In this document: one piece after another, positions 47,431 through 60,000 of the stretch | How positions within the stretch are numbered: position 1 is the stretch's first letter | How the letters are laid out: each line of letters starts with the position of its first letter | Origin: Pieris napi | Lineage: Eukaryota > Arthropoda > Insecta > Lepidoptera > Pieridae | Direction: 5' to 3' | DNA length: 64,000 bases | Assembly (NCBI RefSeq): GCF_905475465.1 | Contig: NC_062259.1 | Span: 3,358,501-3,422,500 of the forward strand | Program-made: the position numbers and the translations under genes | The notes under the pieces: model-generated | What the model saw: the letters and a program-made list of their open reading frames with translations, nothing else | The model's database searches: none | Told to the model about the DNA's origin: nothing

Positions 47431-47601
47431 TAAGAAATTGTATAAACATTATTTAATTGTAACATTTTACGGAATAAAATGTTTATTATTATCTTAATTA
47501 TATATTTAGAAATTACTATTTATTTAATTATATTATTATACGAGTAGGTACTTTAAGCCTCAAATAGCTGTTAAATGTATGTATGTGACACAAGACGTAT
47601 T

Positions 47602-49213
47602 GGTAGGGGAGCCCAAGAGGGGATTTCGGGATTTACTAAAGCGCGGCAGATTAATATATAGGGGGATACCTTGTACCCGGTTAAGTACCTCCACAAAATA
47701 TGAGGCCCATATATAAAGCCGCACGTGAAGGAGACAGGATCAGTTTAGTAAAAAAAAATTGACCATCAGAAATTCCCGAGCGCGTCAGATTAAGGTAGGG
47801 TGAGTTAATTACATCCTAAAAAGTGTATATTCCACTAATCTGACAATTTGAGAGTGACGGAAAAAAAGGGGAGGGCAACAAAGTTGTAAAAAAAAAACGT
47901 CATCTCGACATTCTCGAGCGTAGCTAATTTTTTTTTATTTTGAAGGAAATAATTCAAGAATAATGAAAAATATATAATCTGACGATTTCCGCAAGCCGAA
48001 ATAACAAAAATTCGTCGATAAAGTTAAATGCGTGCAGCTGCGTGATGCCTACATTTCCTTAAACCGATCAGAATCTACTAAACGGCGTTCTAAATATTTC
48101 CCTCAAAATTACATTTCCTGTGAATTTGAACCGATTCGGACCGATAGATTTTGAGAAATTCTGAAAAATCTTAAAAAAATAAGAAATATTTTTTTTAAAG
48201 TGGTTTCTTTATCGATCAACTTCAAAAACTAATCCGCCTTTGAGCTTGAAAAACCACGTCGATCGCCACCAAGCTGGTCAAAAGCGGTTGATTCGTTCGA
48301 GAGATATCGTACACGAAAGAAACCCGAAAAAGTGTTTTTTCGGGATTACTCCGAAATTTGTGGTTCGATCAATTAAAATTGCTTTAAAAATGCAAATTAT
48401 TTATGAGGATGATAAAACTGCGTCGAATGCCGCCAACCGCGTGAAAATTGCTTGATCCATTCAAAAGTTATTGCGGTTTGAAAATTCCAAAAATAGTGTT
48501 CTATGAAACTTCTATCAGACTTTCGAGCTGGGAGAGCTCAAATGCATAGAAATGTTATTTCTTTGAACTCAGCGAGCTCAAAATATCAATTTTAAGCGCC
48601 CAGGAATGGAATTAGCGGGAAGTTGCAGGGATGGCCCTTTAGGTGAACCGTTTTTCTATTTTTTTTTTGTCAGATCAGGCGAATCCCTCTAGATAATCGT
48701 CAGATTATGAGACAGTACGTTTAGAACATAAAGATGAACCACATATATCTTAATCTGACGCGCTTGAGTATTTCAAAATTGCGATTTTTTTTTGCAAATT
48801 AAGAAAATGGCTGTGGGTTTGCGTCCCATCGAAATCGTCAGATTAGTGAATGAGAGCTTTTTTTTTGGTGCACTTAACACTCCCTTAGAAAATCTGACGC
48901 GCTCGATAATTTTTATTTTTTTTAAATTTTCAACCCTTAAATACAACCACCCGCATCATGCAAACGATCAGATTAACATACGTACATTATTAAAAATACG
49001 TAGGGCATAGATGCTATCAATATCTGACGCGCTCGAGGATGTCCATGCAACAGTTTTTTTTTACATATTTAACTATCTATAGCCGCTTCCCCCACCGATG
49101 AAAAGGAATTTATCATATAACATTTTTTTCTTCTTTTTATCTAAGCTTTGCATCCCAATAGGTCTCTACGACGCTCGAGTAAATCCCCATTTAGCATCGT
49201 GGGCTCCCCTACC
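47602..49213. mobile_element. 1.6-kb TIR element with internally repeated motif (unclassified)
   Basis: GGTAGGGGAGCCCA at the left end is repeated exactly inverted at the right end (49200-49213), with further imperfect pairing (GGGATTTACT at both). Inside, AATCTGACGCGCTCGA-like words recur in both orientations: about 47777 (inverted), 47837, 47977, 48698 (inverted), 48751, 48835 (inverted), 48891, 48966 (inverted) and 49021. In the right part they are spaced about 130-140 bases apart. No transposase was recognised; the short frame at 48240-48455 has no known domain. A truncated copy of the right end is at 55296-55475. It is probably a non-autonomous DNA transposon of a family I cannot name. 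Confidence 0.7.
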
Positions 49214-49374
49214 ATATATAAACTTTAGTAATTGAAAGATATTAAAACAATAATTTGATTTCTTACTATAATATTCACTGTTTCTATACAATTTCCCTGC
49301 TGCATATTTTGTTTAAATATGTTAAGTGAAAAATTACAGTTTGAAACAATTTAGTTGTTATTCAAAAACTTGGC

Positions 49375-49500
49375 GATTAAAAACGGCGGAGAGTTTCTTG
49401 CCAGTTATGCTCGCCTGTTTTCTGCCCTTGATTTGAAGAAAAGTAGTAAATAGACGTAGAACTTCTAAGTTGTTTAAATATTGACATTCATAAGTGAAGA
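49375..49500 (+). repeat. LINE/SINE tail fragment
   Basis: GGAGAGTTTCTTGCCAGTTA, then CTGCCCTTGATTTG and TTGACATTCATAAGTG, matches 954-1075 in order with divergence. Non-coding. Confidence 0.5.
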
Positions 49501-49914
49501 AATTCACGAATTTGAAAAAAAATTAGATTGAAAAAATGATTAATTTTTTACAGAAACTCTTTAAGTGAATTGTGGTGCGGTATCATATATATTTTTGATA
49601 TTGGGATCTAAAGTCAATTTGCAATTATTTAACGAAACATATCATTAAGAACAGCGCCACATGTCGAGTTACCTCGGCATTTAGGTTGATTCTGATTTTT
49701 GATATAACCGCCCTCTATAATTTAAGTACAAAACTATAATGATGTAGTATGAATCACTTATTAGCAGCTTGTAATATTTTACATATGGACTAGATGACGT
49801 TGTATGGTTTCTGAAGATGGCGTTATTATTAAAATGACTCCTTCAAAGTGATGAAAAATACCATTATATTATTATTGAAATTGAAAATTAAAAAATAGAA
49901 AACTATAATAAATT

Positions 49915-50010
49915 AAAAAGGATGGTCCCAGAGGCACCTTGTGTACCTTTGATGCTGACAGAAGTTCCTCGTTACTTGCGATACTTATTCGTAAATACAT
50001 TTAAATGCAA
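49915..50010 (-). pseudogene. LINE C-terminal remnant
   Basis: On the minus strand the sequence aligns base for base, with differences, to the C-terminal LINE piece at 61693-61920 (blocks TTGCGATACTTATTCGT and GGTCCCAGAGGCA against TTGCGAAACTTATTCGT and GGTCCCTGTGGCA). Confidence 0.5.
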
Positions 50011-50894
50011 TTGCTTGTCTTTAATGTAGGTACTAATTTGGGCTGCGACCCTTTTTGGGCATTCCGTATGCTCCTTTTCCCCCCTATGTTGTTCCGTATT
50101 TGAAACTACAATGCTCCTGAAACCCCCTAGCTCTTCAACTTTAAAATATTAGTATAGATATTATTAAGGAATTTTCTAATTGCCGTGACATAGGTCAGAC
50201 GCCGTCTTCGCCAAACCAACTAACTAACGTCACCAACTTTAATTGCCAAATTTGTTTGAATAACGTAAGACTACAAGAATAATAGATTAGCAAAAATTAA
50301 AAACAGCATTTTAGTTTCGTTTATTTTTAATCAATACACATTTCTCTTAAGCATGTTAATAAGGTGACTCTAACAAGGAATTACAAACATAAGCAAGAAC
50401 ACATGAGCAAGACGTATAATGTTGTTTAGTTAAATTAACCATAAAATTACAAACACAAATATTTAAAGTATTAACTAAATACTTTTATTAAATAAATAAA
50501 TTTATCTATACGATTATATAAAAAGATTGTATAACAACGCATCTCGTCTGGCAAATTCTCATATCTGGAATGCTTTGGGAACTCATTATAATGCAGTAAA
50601 GGAATAGGTGAGTGGACATTGTATGTAGAACATGTGAAACCCTACTATTCCCGATGCTTACTAGCATCATACATAGAATATCACACTGTTAATAATTTTA
50701 CTATTGCGGCCTTAGCATGAGCAATACGGAAAATGAAATAATCATCGTAATAGAAAAGGAGGGTTTTATTTTTGTGTATGGAAACTTACCGTTCTTGCTT
50801 GAGCGCGCCTAAACGTACAACTTTCGTAGAGAATAAGTAGAAGGTTTAAAGAAGTTTACGACTGGCGTAGCCCACACAGCATTGATTAATATGT

Positions 50895-50904
50895 TTTATT
50901 TATT
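50895..50904 (-). promoter_or_regulatory. Candidate poly(A) signal of the tan-like gene
   Basis: TTTATTTATT on the plus strand gives overlapping AATAAA signals on the minus strand, about 185 bases after the stop codon. Confidence 0.45.
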
Positions 50905-51086
50905 CAAATTATGTACATATTTTATCCTTTTGAGTTGGGTTAGTAGTACTTGGATAAAGAAACACAAGCTGTATTCTAAGAACCAATAATTTACAATAAA
51001 TTTCAACATTTACCATGCGTATTTTATATATTATATAATATTAAAGCACTCTGCTAGCGATTCTACTATTGAATTAACTAGTATTT

Positions 51087-54000
51087 TTATTTTCCTAAAT
51101 TGGTGAATATAATTGGTAAAATGGCAACAGGCTCGGATGCGTTTGGTTTATTGATGTAAATATTCCAAGTCTTTTCTCCCAAATCAAATATACCTGAAAA
51201 ATAAATATAAGAAAATAAAATACAAATTGAATGGTAATTTGTACTCGTACTTATAAAGTTGATGGGTTTTGTTTGGTTTATTACGAAAATCTCAATACTT
51301 TTTTTGAAGGAAACATAAAGGTACAAAAATTTACAAAACGAGACAAACAATAAAAATCAGTCAATATATGTAACTAAGTGGTAATTTGGCTGTGTTATGT
51401 GATGGTAATCACGTGAAGGTGTGTTTGTGGGGTATGCTCATGATGCATCATGCAGGTGATTTTGCGCTATGGATATTCTTAATACTCCTTTTAAAATTCC
51501 GCGATAGCCTTAACAAATCGAGGCTTAAATATTGGTCGTTGTATGTCCGGGCTGCGCGATACAAAACTGAGTTTTTTGCATAGTTAGTGTTTTTTGTATA
51601 TCTAAAGAAATAACTACCGTAATACCTATTATTTTGTTTTATTAAATCCATGAATTATAGTTAAGCCAAAAAATGTTATATATCCATTTATAATACCTGT
51701 TAGGAATACGAGGATCATACTGAAAATCCTCATAATCTTCTGTGGTTTTTTTACTTATAAAGGTAATAAGATCCTAAAAATTCGCTCACCAGCTGCGATA
51801 GTCTTGATAACGGATTCCTCCTGTTCCGCGAACACTTGGAAGTCCTGTCTCGAAGTGTCTGACAAAATGTTCTGGAGGTCTTCCCGTGTTTTGGGCTTCG
51901 GATGTTTGTAGATTGCATCCAACCGAGCGTTGCTACTGTCTATGATGGGGCCATCCACTTCCTTCAACTGTATACGAAGGTACCTGTGGGTAAGTATAAA
52001 TTTAATTTACTCGTATGTTTTATATGATCAATAGATAGCTCATAAAGATGTTAGGTTAGCTGTTTCTATGACAGACAGCCGCTTTAACTTTCACCTTCCA
52101 CTTGACCGTATACACGAAGAGCGGTTCGAATTGTTGCGAGAGTGTTCAGAGGAGTTGTTCGGATTAAATAATGCAGCTGAGTTTCATTAGCAACGCAGAA
52201 TTCTACCTGTATAACCTCGATGTCCGCCGTTCCACAACTGAGCCTTTTTTAAGGCAGTATGCCGCGCGTTATTCACTATGTGGAACCAGCTGCCCACTAA
52301 ATTGATTTCAGAACCAATTCGATGTAGGTTCCTTCAAGAAAAGAGCGTACAAATTCTAAAAAAGTGCACGTGCAAGTGAAATGCACTTCTGGTATTGACA
52401 GTGTCCATGAGTGGCGGTTTCACTTAACATCAGGTTCGCCTCCTCCACCGAAAAAACTTCCTACTTCCGACAGCAAATTGTATGTTTATGTTTGCAATTT
52501 CGATGTGGTTCTCTCAATAACCGTTGAACTGATGGTGCAACATCGTTTTGTTGAGTATTTGTGCTGGTGGATTATCGTCTTCCCTCACGTTTTACACTAC
52601 CGGTGTTACACTACTTACTTGTTTGTATGTATTGTGACATCATTTTCGAACTTTTTAACATTCAACAGTGACTTATCCCCAGTTAGGTCTGGGGCCATCT
52701 CGACGTTGTAGAGGCTTCGTGTACCGTCTGCCTCAGTCCATATCATGTTCACGGAGCATCCATTGGCTGCTCCTAGACCCTGGTCGAGCAGAATTCTTTC
52801 CGCATCTTCTAAATTCTTTGCGGTCAAAAGAGCTCGGGTGATAAATGTTCGCGCTAGAAGAGATATATTTAGTAATATAGTCACTATTAGTTTCTAATTA
52901 GCATAGCTCAAAGTTGATAACAATTGTTGAATAATATCACTCTCATTGGTATTGTAAAATCACCTAGTTATCAGCCCGTAAGAACTAATTAGATTTATGT
53001 ACGCAAAGCAGTTCTCTACTTAGGCAAGCCAATTAATAAGGTAAGTAATTAATTAGTACGTGATCTCTGTTTTAATAAATATTAATTAGTTCACCTGCAT
53101 CACGTATGATGGACCTTAAGATATATGCTCAGATAGTTCGCCTGCTTAATTGATATCTATTTGCTATCTTCTTAAAGAACGCCATGGTATAAAAAGAAAA
53201 CTCTAGTGTACAATAATCTATCTGTCAGATTAGATCTGAGATTTTCCATATAATTAAATAGCTTATAATTATATTTGAATGACGGATGTTCACTCTTCCG
53301 TTCTCAGTGCACCCAGTCTAGCTTAAATTTTGCATACAAAATCTTATAATATACTAGCTCCCCCGCGAACTTCGTTTCTGCTTAATGTGATTTTACTTAG
53401 CCTACCTTTTTAGTTACCAATATGGAACATTGTGTTATGCTACCCCAGAGACTGTTCGGTTTTCAGAAATAATTTTTTTTTAGGTTGTTCAGTGAATTTG
53501 TCTCTATATAAACCTCAGAGTTCAAGTCAATAGTTTTTAATATACAAATAAAAATAGGGGCTGATCGTAGGGAGGTGAAAATTAAGGCATAAAAAAATGA
53601 AAACAAAAGTTTTTGTTTAAAAAATTAATATTTTTTTTGGAGTGGACACCCCTTAAAGGGGTTTGAAAGATAGATAGTAGCCGATTCTCAGACTTACTGA
53701 ATATGTATAAAACATTTCATAAGAATCGGTCGAGCTGTTTGGGAGGAGTATGGGAACGAACATTGTAACAAGAATTTTATATATGTATTAGATATCGTAC
53801 AACATTTTTTATATTTGTTATTTTATAAATACTTACGAGTGTTCCCTGGCTTCAGTATCATAGGGCTAAGTGTGTTTATGGAGAAAACTAGTCCATTTCC
53901 ATTGTATCCCATCGTGTATCCGGGCATGTGTCCCGCGTAGCATAACGACGCGAATCTTTCCTCAACGGCCTAAATAATAAATATCTCACGTTTACACAAA

Positions 54001-57000
54001 CAGCGACTTCTTTTACTTTGAAAGTCGCAAACCAAAGACCATTTTAATAACCTAAAAATAAAGCGGGCCATAGACCGACCGCATGTTGCAGTCAAGACCA
54101 ACTGCAATATGCAGTCGCCGCACGGCGATCTGCAGTTTCCATACTAAATTCATATTCGCAATACACGGACCGCTCGAGCAGTTCCTGAGCAAACCGCATA
54201 TTCCAGTCGGTCTTGACTGCAACATGAAGTCCGTCTATGGCCCGCTTTAGTTTAGGTTTTAGGTTATTAAAATGGTCTTTGGTTTGCGACTTTCAAAGTA
54301 AAAATAGATCGATAAAAAGTATAGTATAGTAATTTCATAGATCGATTTAAAAATTTTACCATTCAAACCCTACATCCATCATATTATTCATAATGAAACC
54401 AAATATCAATCTCCGCTTCGCAAAGGTTATTACTAAGTATTATAGTCTTACCCCAAGATCTTTGTCCTCTTGAGTTGGTATTATATGAGCTGACATGATA
54501 TAAAAGTGATTTAGCGTCTCACTGAATGCGTCCTCAGTATGAGCCAAGATTGCCTGAAAAATATTAAATAAATGTCTCAAATTTCACGTCTTCATGTCAA
54601 CAGATTTAAATGAATATTAGTCCCTTATATGCATATAAAACGAAATAAATATCTTTTTTATCTCTTGATCTTGCCTTTGCCATATTTCTTTATTACGCAA
54701 TCGCATTAGAACACAACTAAAAAACAGTAGTGGACCTGACACACACACAAACTCTCTCGAGTCGCTAGCTAATTGATACTAATTTTGTTTGCTATTCCTG
54801 TTTTACCCAAAAAAAAGTTCATTAAAACAAGTGATTGCAAAAACTTGCTTCGTTAATATCATTCGATTTTACTTGCATATTTTAGGCGAAATATTTATCG
54901 CAACAAAACAAGCGAGAGTTAATCCACGGGGAAGATCTTGTTAAACGCGTGCTTACATCGCTCGGCGTGTTTATTCCAATTGAGCTGCATCCACCAGTAT
55001 CGTTCCTCGGAATGTGGTTATCGTTGATGGTGCCAATAATGTCGTCCATTTGCAACAGGAACAACTGCAATTAATAACATAAAATCAGATAAGGGTTAAA
55101 CTTTAGGGATCACAATTATAATGAGTGTTCAGAACGTACGTACGTAGTACTGTACGGCATATTGGGTCTTGTATGAGTATAGAATAACGAACCTTTTGTA
55201 TTGTCTATCAACATTACTATTTGTCATTATAACTTTTGAATTAACTACTATATGAGGAATGCATGCAAACGTTTATTGAATGCATTCCTCATATAGTAGG
55301 GGAGCCCACGATGCTAAATGGGGATTTACTCGAGCGTCGTAGAGACCTATTGGGATGCAAAGCTTAGATGATAAGAAGAAAAAAATGTTATATGATATAT
55401 ACCTTTACATCGGTGGGGGAAGCGGCTATAGATTTTTAAATATGTAAAAAAAACTGTCCAATCCTCGAAATAAACAGTTAAACAATAGTTGGATTTAACT
55501 GTTGTTTCTTTCTTGTATAGTGCACGTCAGGTTCTATGTTTTACAACTTCTGCATATCTCCCAGTAAAAACAGAATATTTTTCACGTAATAAATGATTTT
55601 AAAGAAACTACACCGACTTTGTCGAGTTTTCTTAATGATTGGAATGAGAGTGTCAATTCCTTGCAATTATTGAGTGTAACATTAGACATTATTATCGGTA
55701 TTTCCACCTATCCAGGCTTTGATCCAGAGGCCTTCAAAAGCGTACCACATCATTAAAGGCAGCGCCCTTGCGTGGGCGGCGGATATCGATGCGGAGCCTG
55801 TGCGTTCACATGTCCCTTAAGCAAAAACTATGTGGGCTTCAACCATATTTATCACAAGGTTATAGAAAGGATTTTTTTTAATTGGTAAAGTATTCATACA
55901 AAATAATCTTATTACTATTTAATTGCCTATAAGATTGCGTTCAAGATTTATAAAATACTTAGTCTATATAGCTTTGATGGAAAAGAATTTCGAATGTATC
56001 TACTCGTATCTATATATCTTTACTAGCTGACCGGGCAAACGTCGTTTTGCCATATCATTTATAATAAAAAAATAGGAGTTGATCGTAGAGGGGTGAAAGT
56101 TAGGGGTTGTATGTATTTTTGTATGTTGTATCATAAAAAAAAAGAAATTAAAAATTTTGTCTAAAAAATAAAATAAAAAATTTAGGGGTGGACTACCCCT
56201 AACATTTAGGGGGATGAAAAATAGATGTTGGCCGATTCTCATAGATACCGGATAAGCACAAAAAATTTCATCAAAATCGGTCAAGCCGTTTCGGAGGAGT
56301 ATGGCAACGAAAACTGTGACACGAGAATTTTATATATTAGATTTATATTTTAATAATAATACATTCATTAAATCAATTTCATCATAGCTATAACTCGTCC
56401 AAAACCCTTCAAAATCCATATTTTTTATTTAAATAAAAATATGGAATAAGTCATGTATAAAAAGCTTAAAAATATATGAATTATAGGTATGGTATAGTTA
56501 TAGTAGTTAGGTATAGTTTTGCAAACAATTGTTAGTAAAAAAGTTAAAACAACGATAGTATAAAATTAAATTTTTCCATTCACCTACGAAAATGTTCGCG
56601 CTTCATTCGTAAAGGAGCTACCGCGCCACAGACAGAACTATCAAACTTATGTAAGTACCTTTTTTTGCGTTAAAACACATAAAAGTTATTTATTTTCAAC
56701 ACTTTCTAACTATTCTAAAAAGATAATACTTTTAAACCATCAATACCACGCAATTTCGAGAAGAAAGATGACATCATAGCATTATTAGATCAAAGACCCG
56801 ACTATTCATTGTGTTGAAACTTTGAAACACGAGTTTCTAATTTACTCCTTTTATATAACTTAATTACTGAAATTGCTAAACATTGTCTCTATAGATACGG
56901 CCAAAAATCTATGACAATTTTATTATGGCGAACATCGTACCGCCTAACAGTCGATTCTTTATTTTTTTTAATACTTATTCTGCTATTCGGGACACTGGTC

Positions 57001-60000
57001 TAGCTAGTAAGATAAAAAAAAGAAAGTTGATAATACAGAAATTCATTATGTCAAAAAATAAAAATTTACCTTCCCGGAACCCCTCCACTAACACTTGAAC
57101 TTTATGGTATGGTTTTTAAGTTCAAATTGCCTTTTAATATTATTACGAATATTTTGTATGGGAATATAGAAGTGTTGTTATTAGACTTTTTCACTCAATT
57201 TTTTTAAATTTTTCTCTCCGTAAGAACCATCCTCGTACTTCAAGGAATATTATAAAAAAAGAATCAGACAAATCGGTCAAGCCGTTTTCATGTTATGTCG
57301 TGACAACGGAAAACGGGTTTCATTTTTATATATATAGATTTGCTAAATTTGCACTTCACTTTGCAAATTGTTTTTTTTGATAATTTACGGAATCTGTTTT
57401 AATGGTATATAAATTAATATATGAACTATTTCTTGACTGTTATTATATAGTATAAAGTTGGATTTAGTTGAAAATAACTTATGTAACCAAACCTTGATAT
57501 TATCGCGATTTATGCACTTTCATTTGGTAAACGCCTTTGCACTTTTGCTGTATCTTTTATTTTTATTAAGTTGCATGCAAGAGCTTGTAAGAACCACCTA
57601 ATTATTCCTGTTATTTCAACGTAACGAAGTACTAAATTTTTTTGATATGAAAATAAGTATTATCATCTTAACCATGCCAATTCTAAATAGTACAAACCTT
57701 AACCCCGTCGTTTTTGCAGTTATAATTGCAAATTAGTAGGAAGTAGTAGGTTGAATTCCTAGTGAAACAAGGATCGTTTCGGAATAGTATTTGTATTTTT
57801 TTGTCTCAGCCACAGCTGCTGGGAATACATATATCCCACTGAAAGAACACTGTGACATGGATGACGTAAGTTGGAGACATAAGACCAGATTGCGCGTATT
57901 AGTTTCCTTAAGCAACCCCGAAAAAACTGATTTGGTAGGCAAGCACTATTTTCTAGTCGACTGATATTATTGAAGTGAAACTTCTTTAGGCGCATGAGGA
58001 TAAAATTATTACGGAACGTCACGAAGATGTGCAGCGTTTTTGTCGAAGAAAAGGGACGAACGAACAAAACGATTGAGACCAATTGTGAGAGAGTGTGAAG
58101 GGGGTGAACTTATAGAATTCTAATTCTAGAATTCGAATCTATTTTTAAAATTAAAGTTTTATAAAAATAATTTATGAAATATTAGTGTTTTATATTTTTG
58201 CAAAATAATTTATTGAAAGCTCAAGTGACGACTTGTAAATTAAAATACCACGTGTTTTTATTATCGAAGAAAAAAATTAAAACAATTAAATTTATTATTT
58301 GTATTAATTTTCGACACTTTCAATATTTTAATGACAATTAAATTCATTAAATTCCTGACATATCTTCCTTTTTCCCTCCCTCTAAGTCTCGGAAATCTAA
58401 AGTTTTAGTTTGTATAAATATGAACAAGAGTTAAAAATAAGTTTGCCTAAGAAGTAAACTTCTTTGATATGTGTACTTTGTACGCACGCACTTTTTTTCT
58501 ATTAAAAAACAATCAAACAACCGAAAAATACTTCATTATTACAAATGCTTCGGTACGCTTACGTGATACATCAGGTTTCATATTATTTAAAAATATCATA
58601 CAACGCTCATACAACGGAGCATCGTTAAAATTTTAATGAATGAGTTCTTGGCCTTTTCGCTTTTAAAATCACATATTTATAATCGAAAATTGTTCTTTGT
58701 ATATGATACCGGTTTTGCCTTAAAAACCTGCATATGATGCTAAATTGAAAATTATTAAACGTTTACGATTATTATTTAGTTTGTATATAAAATATATATT
58801 GTTCTAATGTAAGAATAAAAGGCTTATGAATTTAGCACAAAATTTTCTTGGATGGCAATTCGTAAATTTTTAGATTTTTGAGGTTGGGAAAGTGTATTAA
58901 AAAGAGGAAGAAGAGAAGCACAGAAAAATGTACTTTTTCAATTTTAACATGTAATTTTACGCTCATGTATAGATTTATTTTTGCAAGCACGTAAGATAAA
59001 CGAACACGGGCACACAATAGCGTGAAAGCGACGAGTTTTATTAAAACTTTATTTTAATTAAACTGCATTGACATGATGCAAACAGAGTTGACAGGTGGTT
59101 TAAATAGATAAAACCTTACGATACATATTATATTTGTATTTAAACATTATTGACTCAGACAAACCTGATAGAACGGAACATCAGCTCCATCAGCGACGCC
59201 TTGCATCTCTTTCAAGTACCATGGGTAACGCTGTTTCATATTGGCTAAGGTTTTCTCGTACGCCTGCTTCCCAGTATCAGTTTTATATTCCTTCTCGAAG
59301 TCCCGCAGATTAGCGTAGGTTGCGATAAAATCTTTGATGACTGATGAAAACGTGCGACCCTGGAAATTTCGTTAAGTCTTGTCATTTTCTGGAACTGCAT
59401 ATTTATATTAAACATTAATTAATAACAGAAAAACAATTACTAACCTTAAAATATAATAACTAAAATATATTATTAATGGCAGTGTTCCCTTTGAATAGCT
59501 AGACTAAATCTTTGTCCGAGGTAGCTGCCAGCTCTTCGGACAAAGATTACATTTATATTTATATCAAAGCATATTTATTTTAAGTATTATCAGAGACAAT
59601 TTATATCAATCTTTATATGTATGCAATATTTGGTATTATCGAGCTCAGGACTCACGGTTAAACATTAAATGAAAGCGCTTAACCTTAACCTGTTAATAGC
59701 AGCTCCTACAAATTAAAGCAATAAAATTTTCTTAGTATTTTGATTTATTTATTTATTTTTTATTTTTTATTTTTTATCGGACAATTCACACCAATTGAAC
59801 TAGTCCCATGCTAAGCTGGTGAAGCTTGTGTTATTAGTAACGCAACATATGTTTGTCATATACATACAAATATGTATGTATATGACATACATATTATAGA
59901 TAGATAGACATATAAATACATATTTAAACACCCAAGACCTAAGTACAACACCAAATTCTCATCACATCGATGTTTGTCTCAGCCGGGGATCGAACCCGGG

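Noticed and set aside
48240..48455. 71-residue frame inside the 1.6-kb TIR element as a possible transposase
   Set aside because: Too short, no DDE, zinc-finger or helix-turn-helix pattern seen, and no extension in neighbouring frames.
52364..52711. 115-residue plus-strand frame across a tan intron and exon
   Set aside because: It is made of a CR1 tail plus the antisense of a tan exon.
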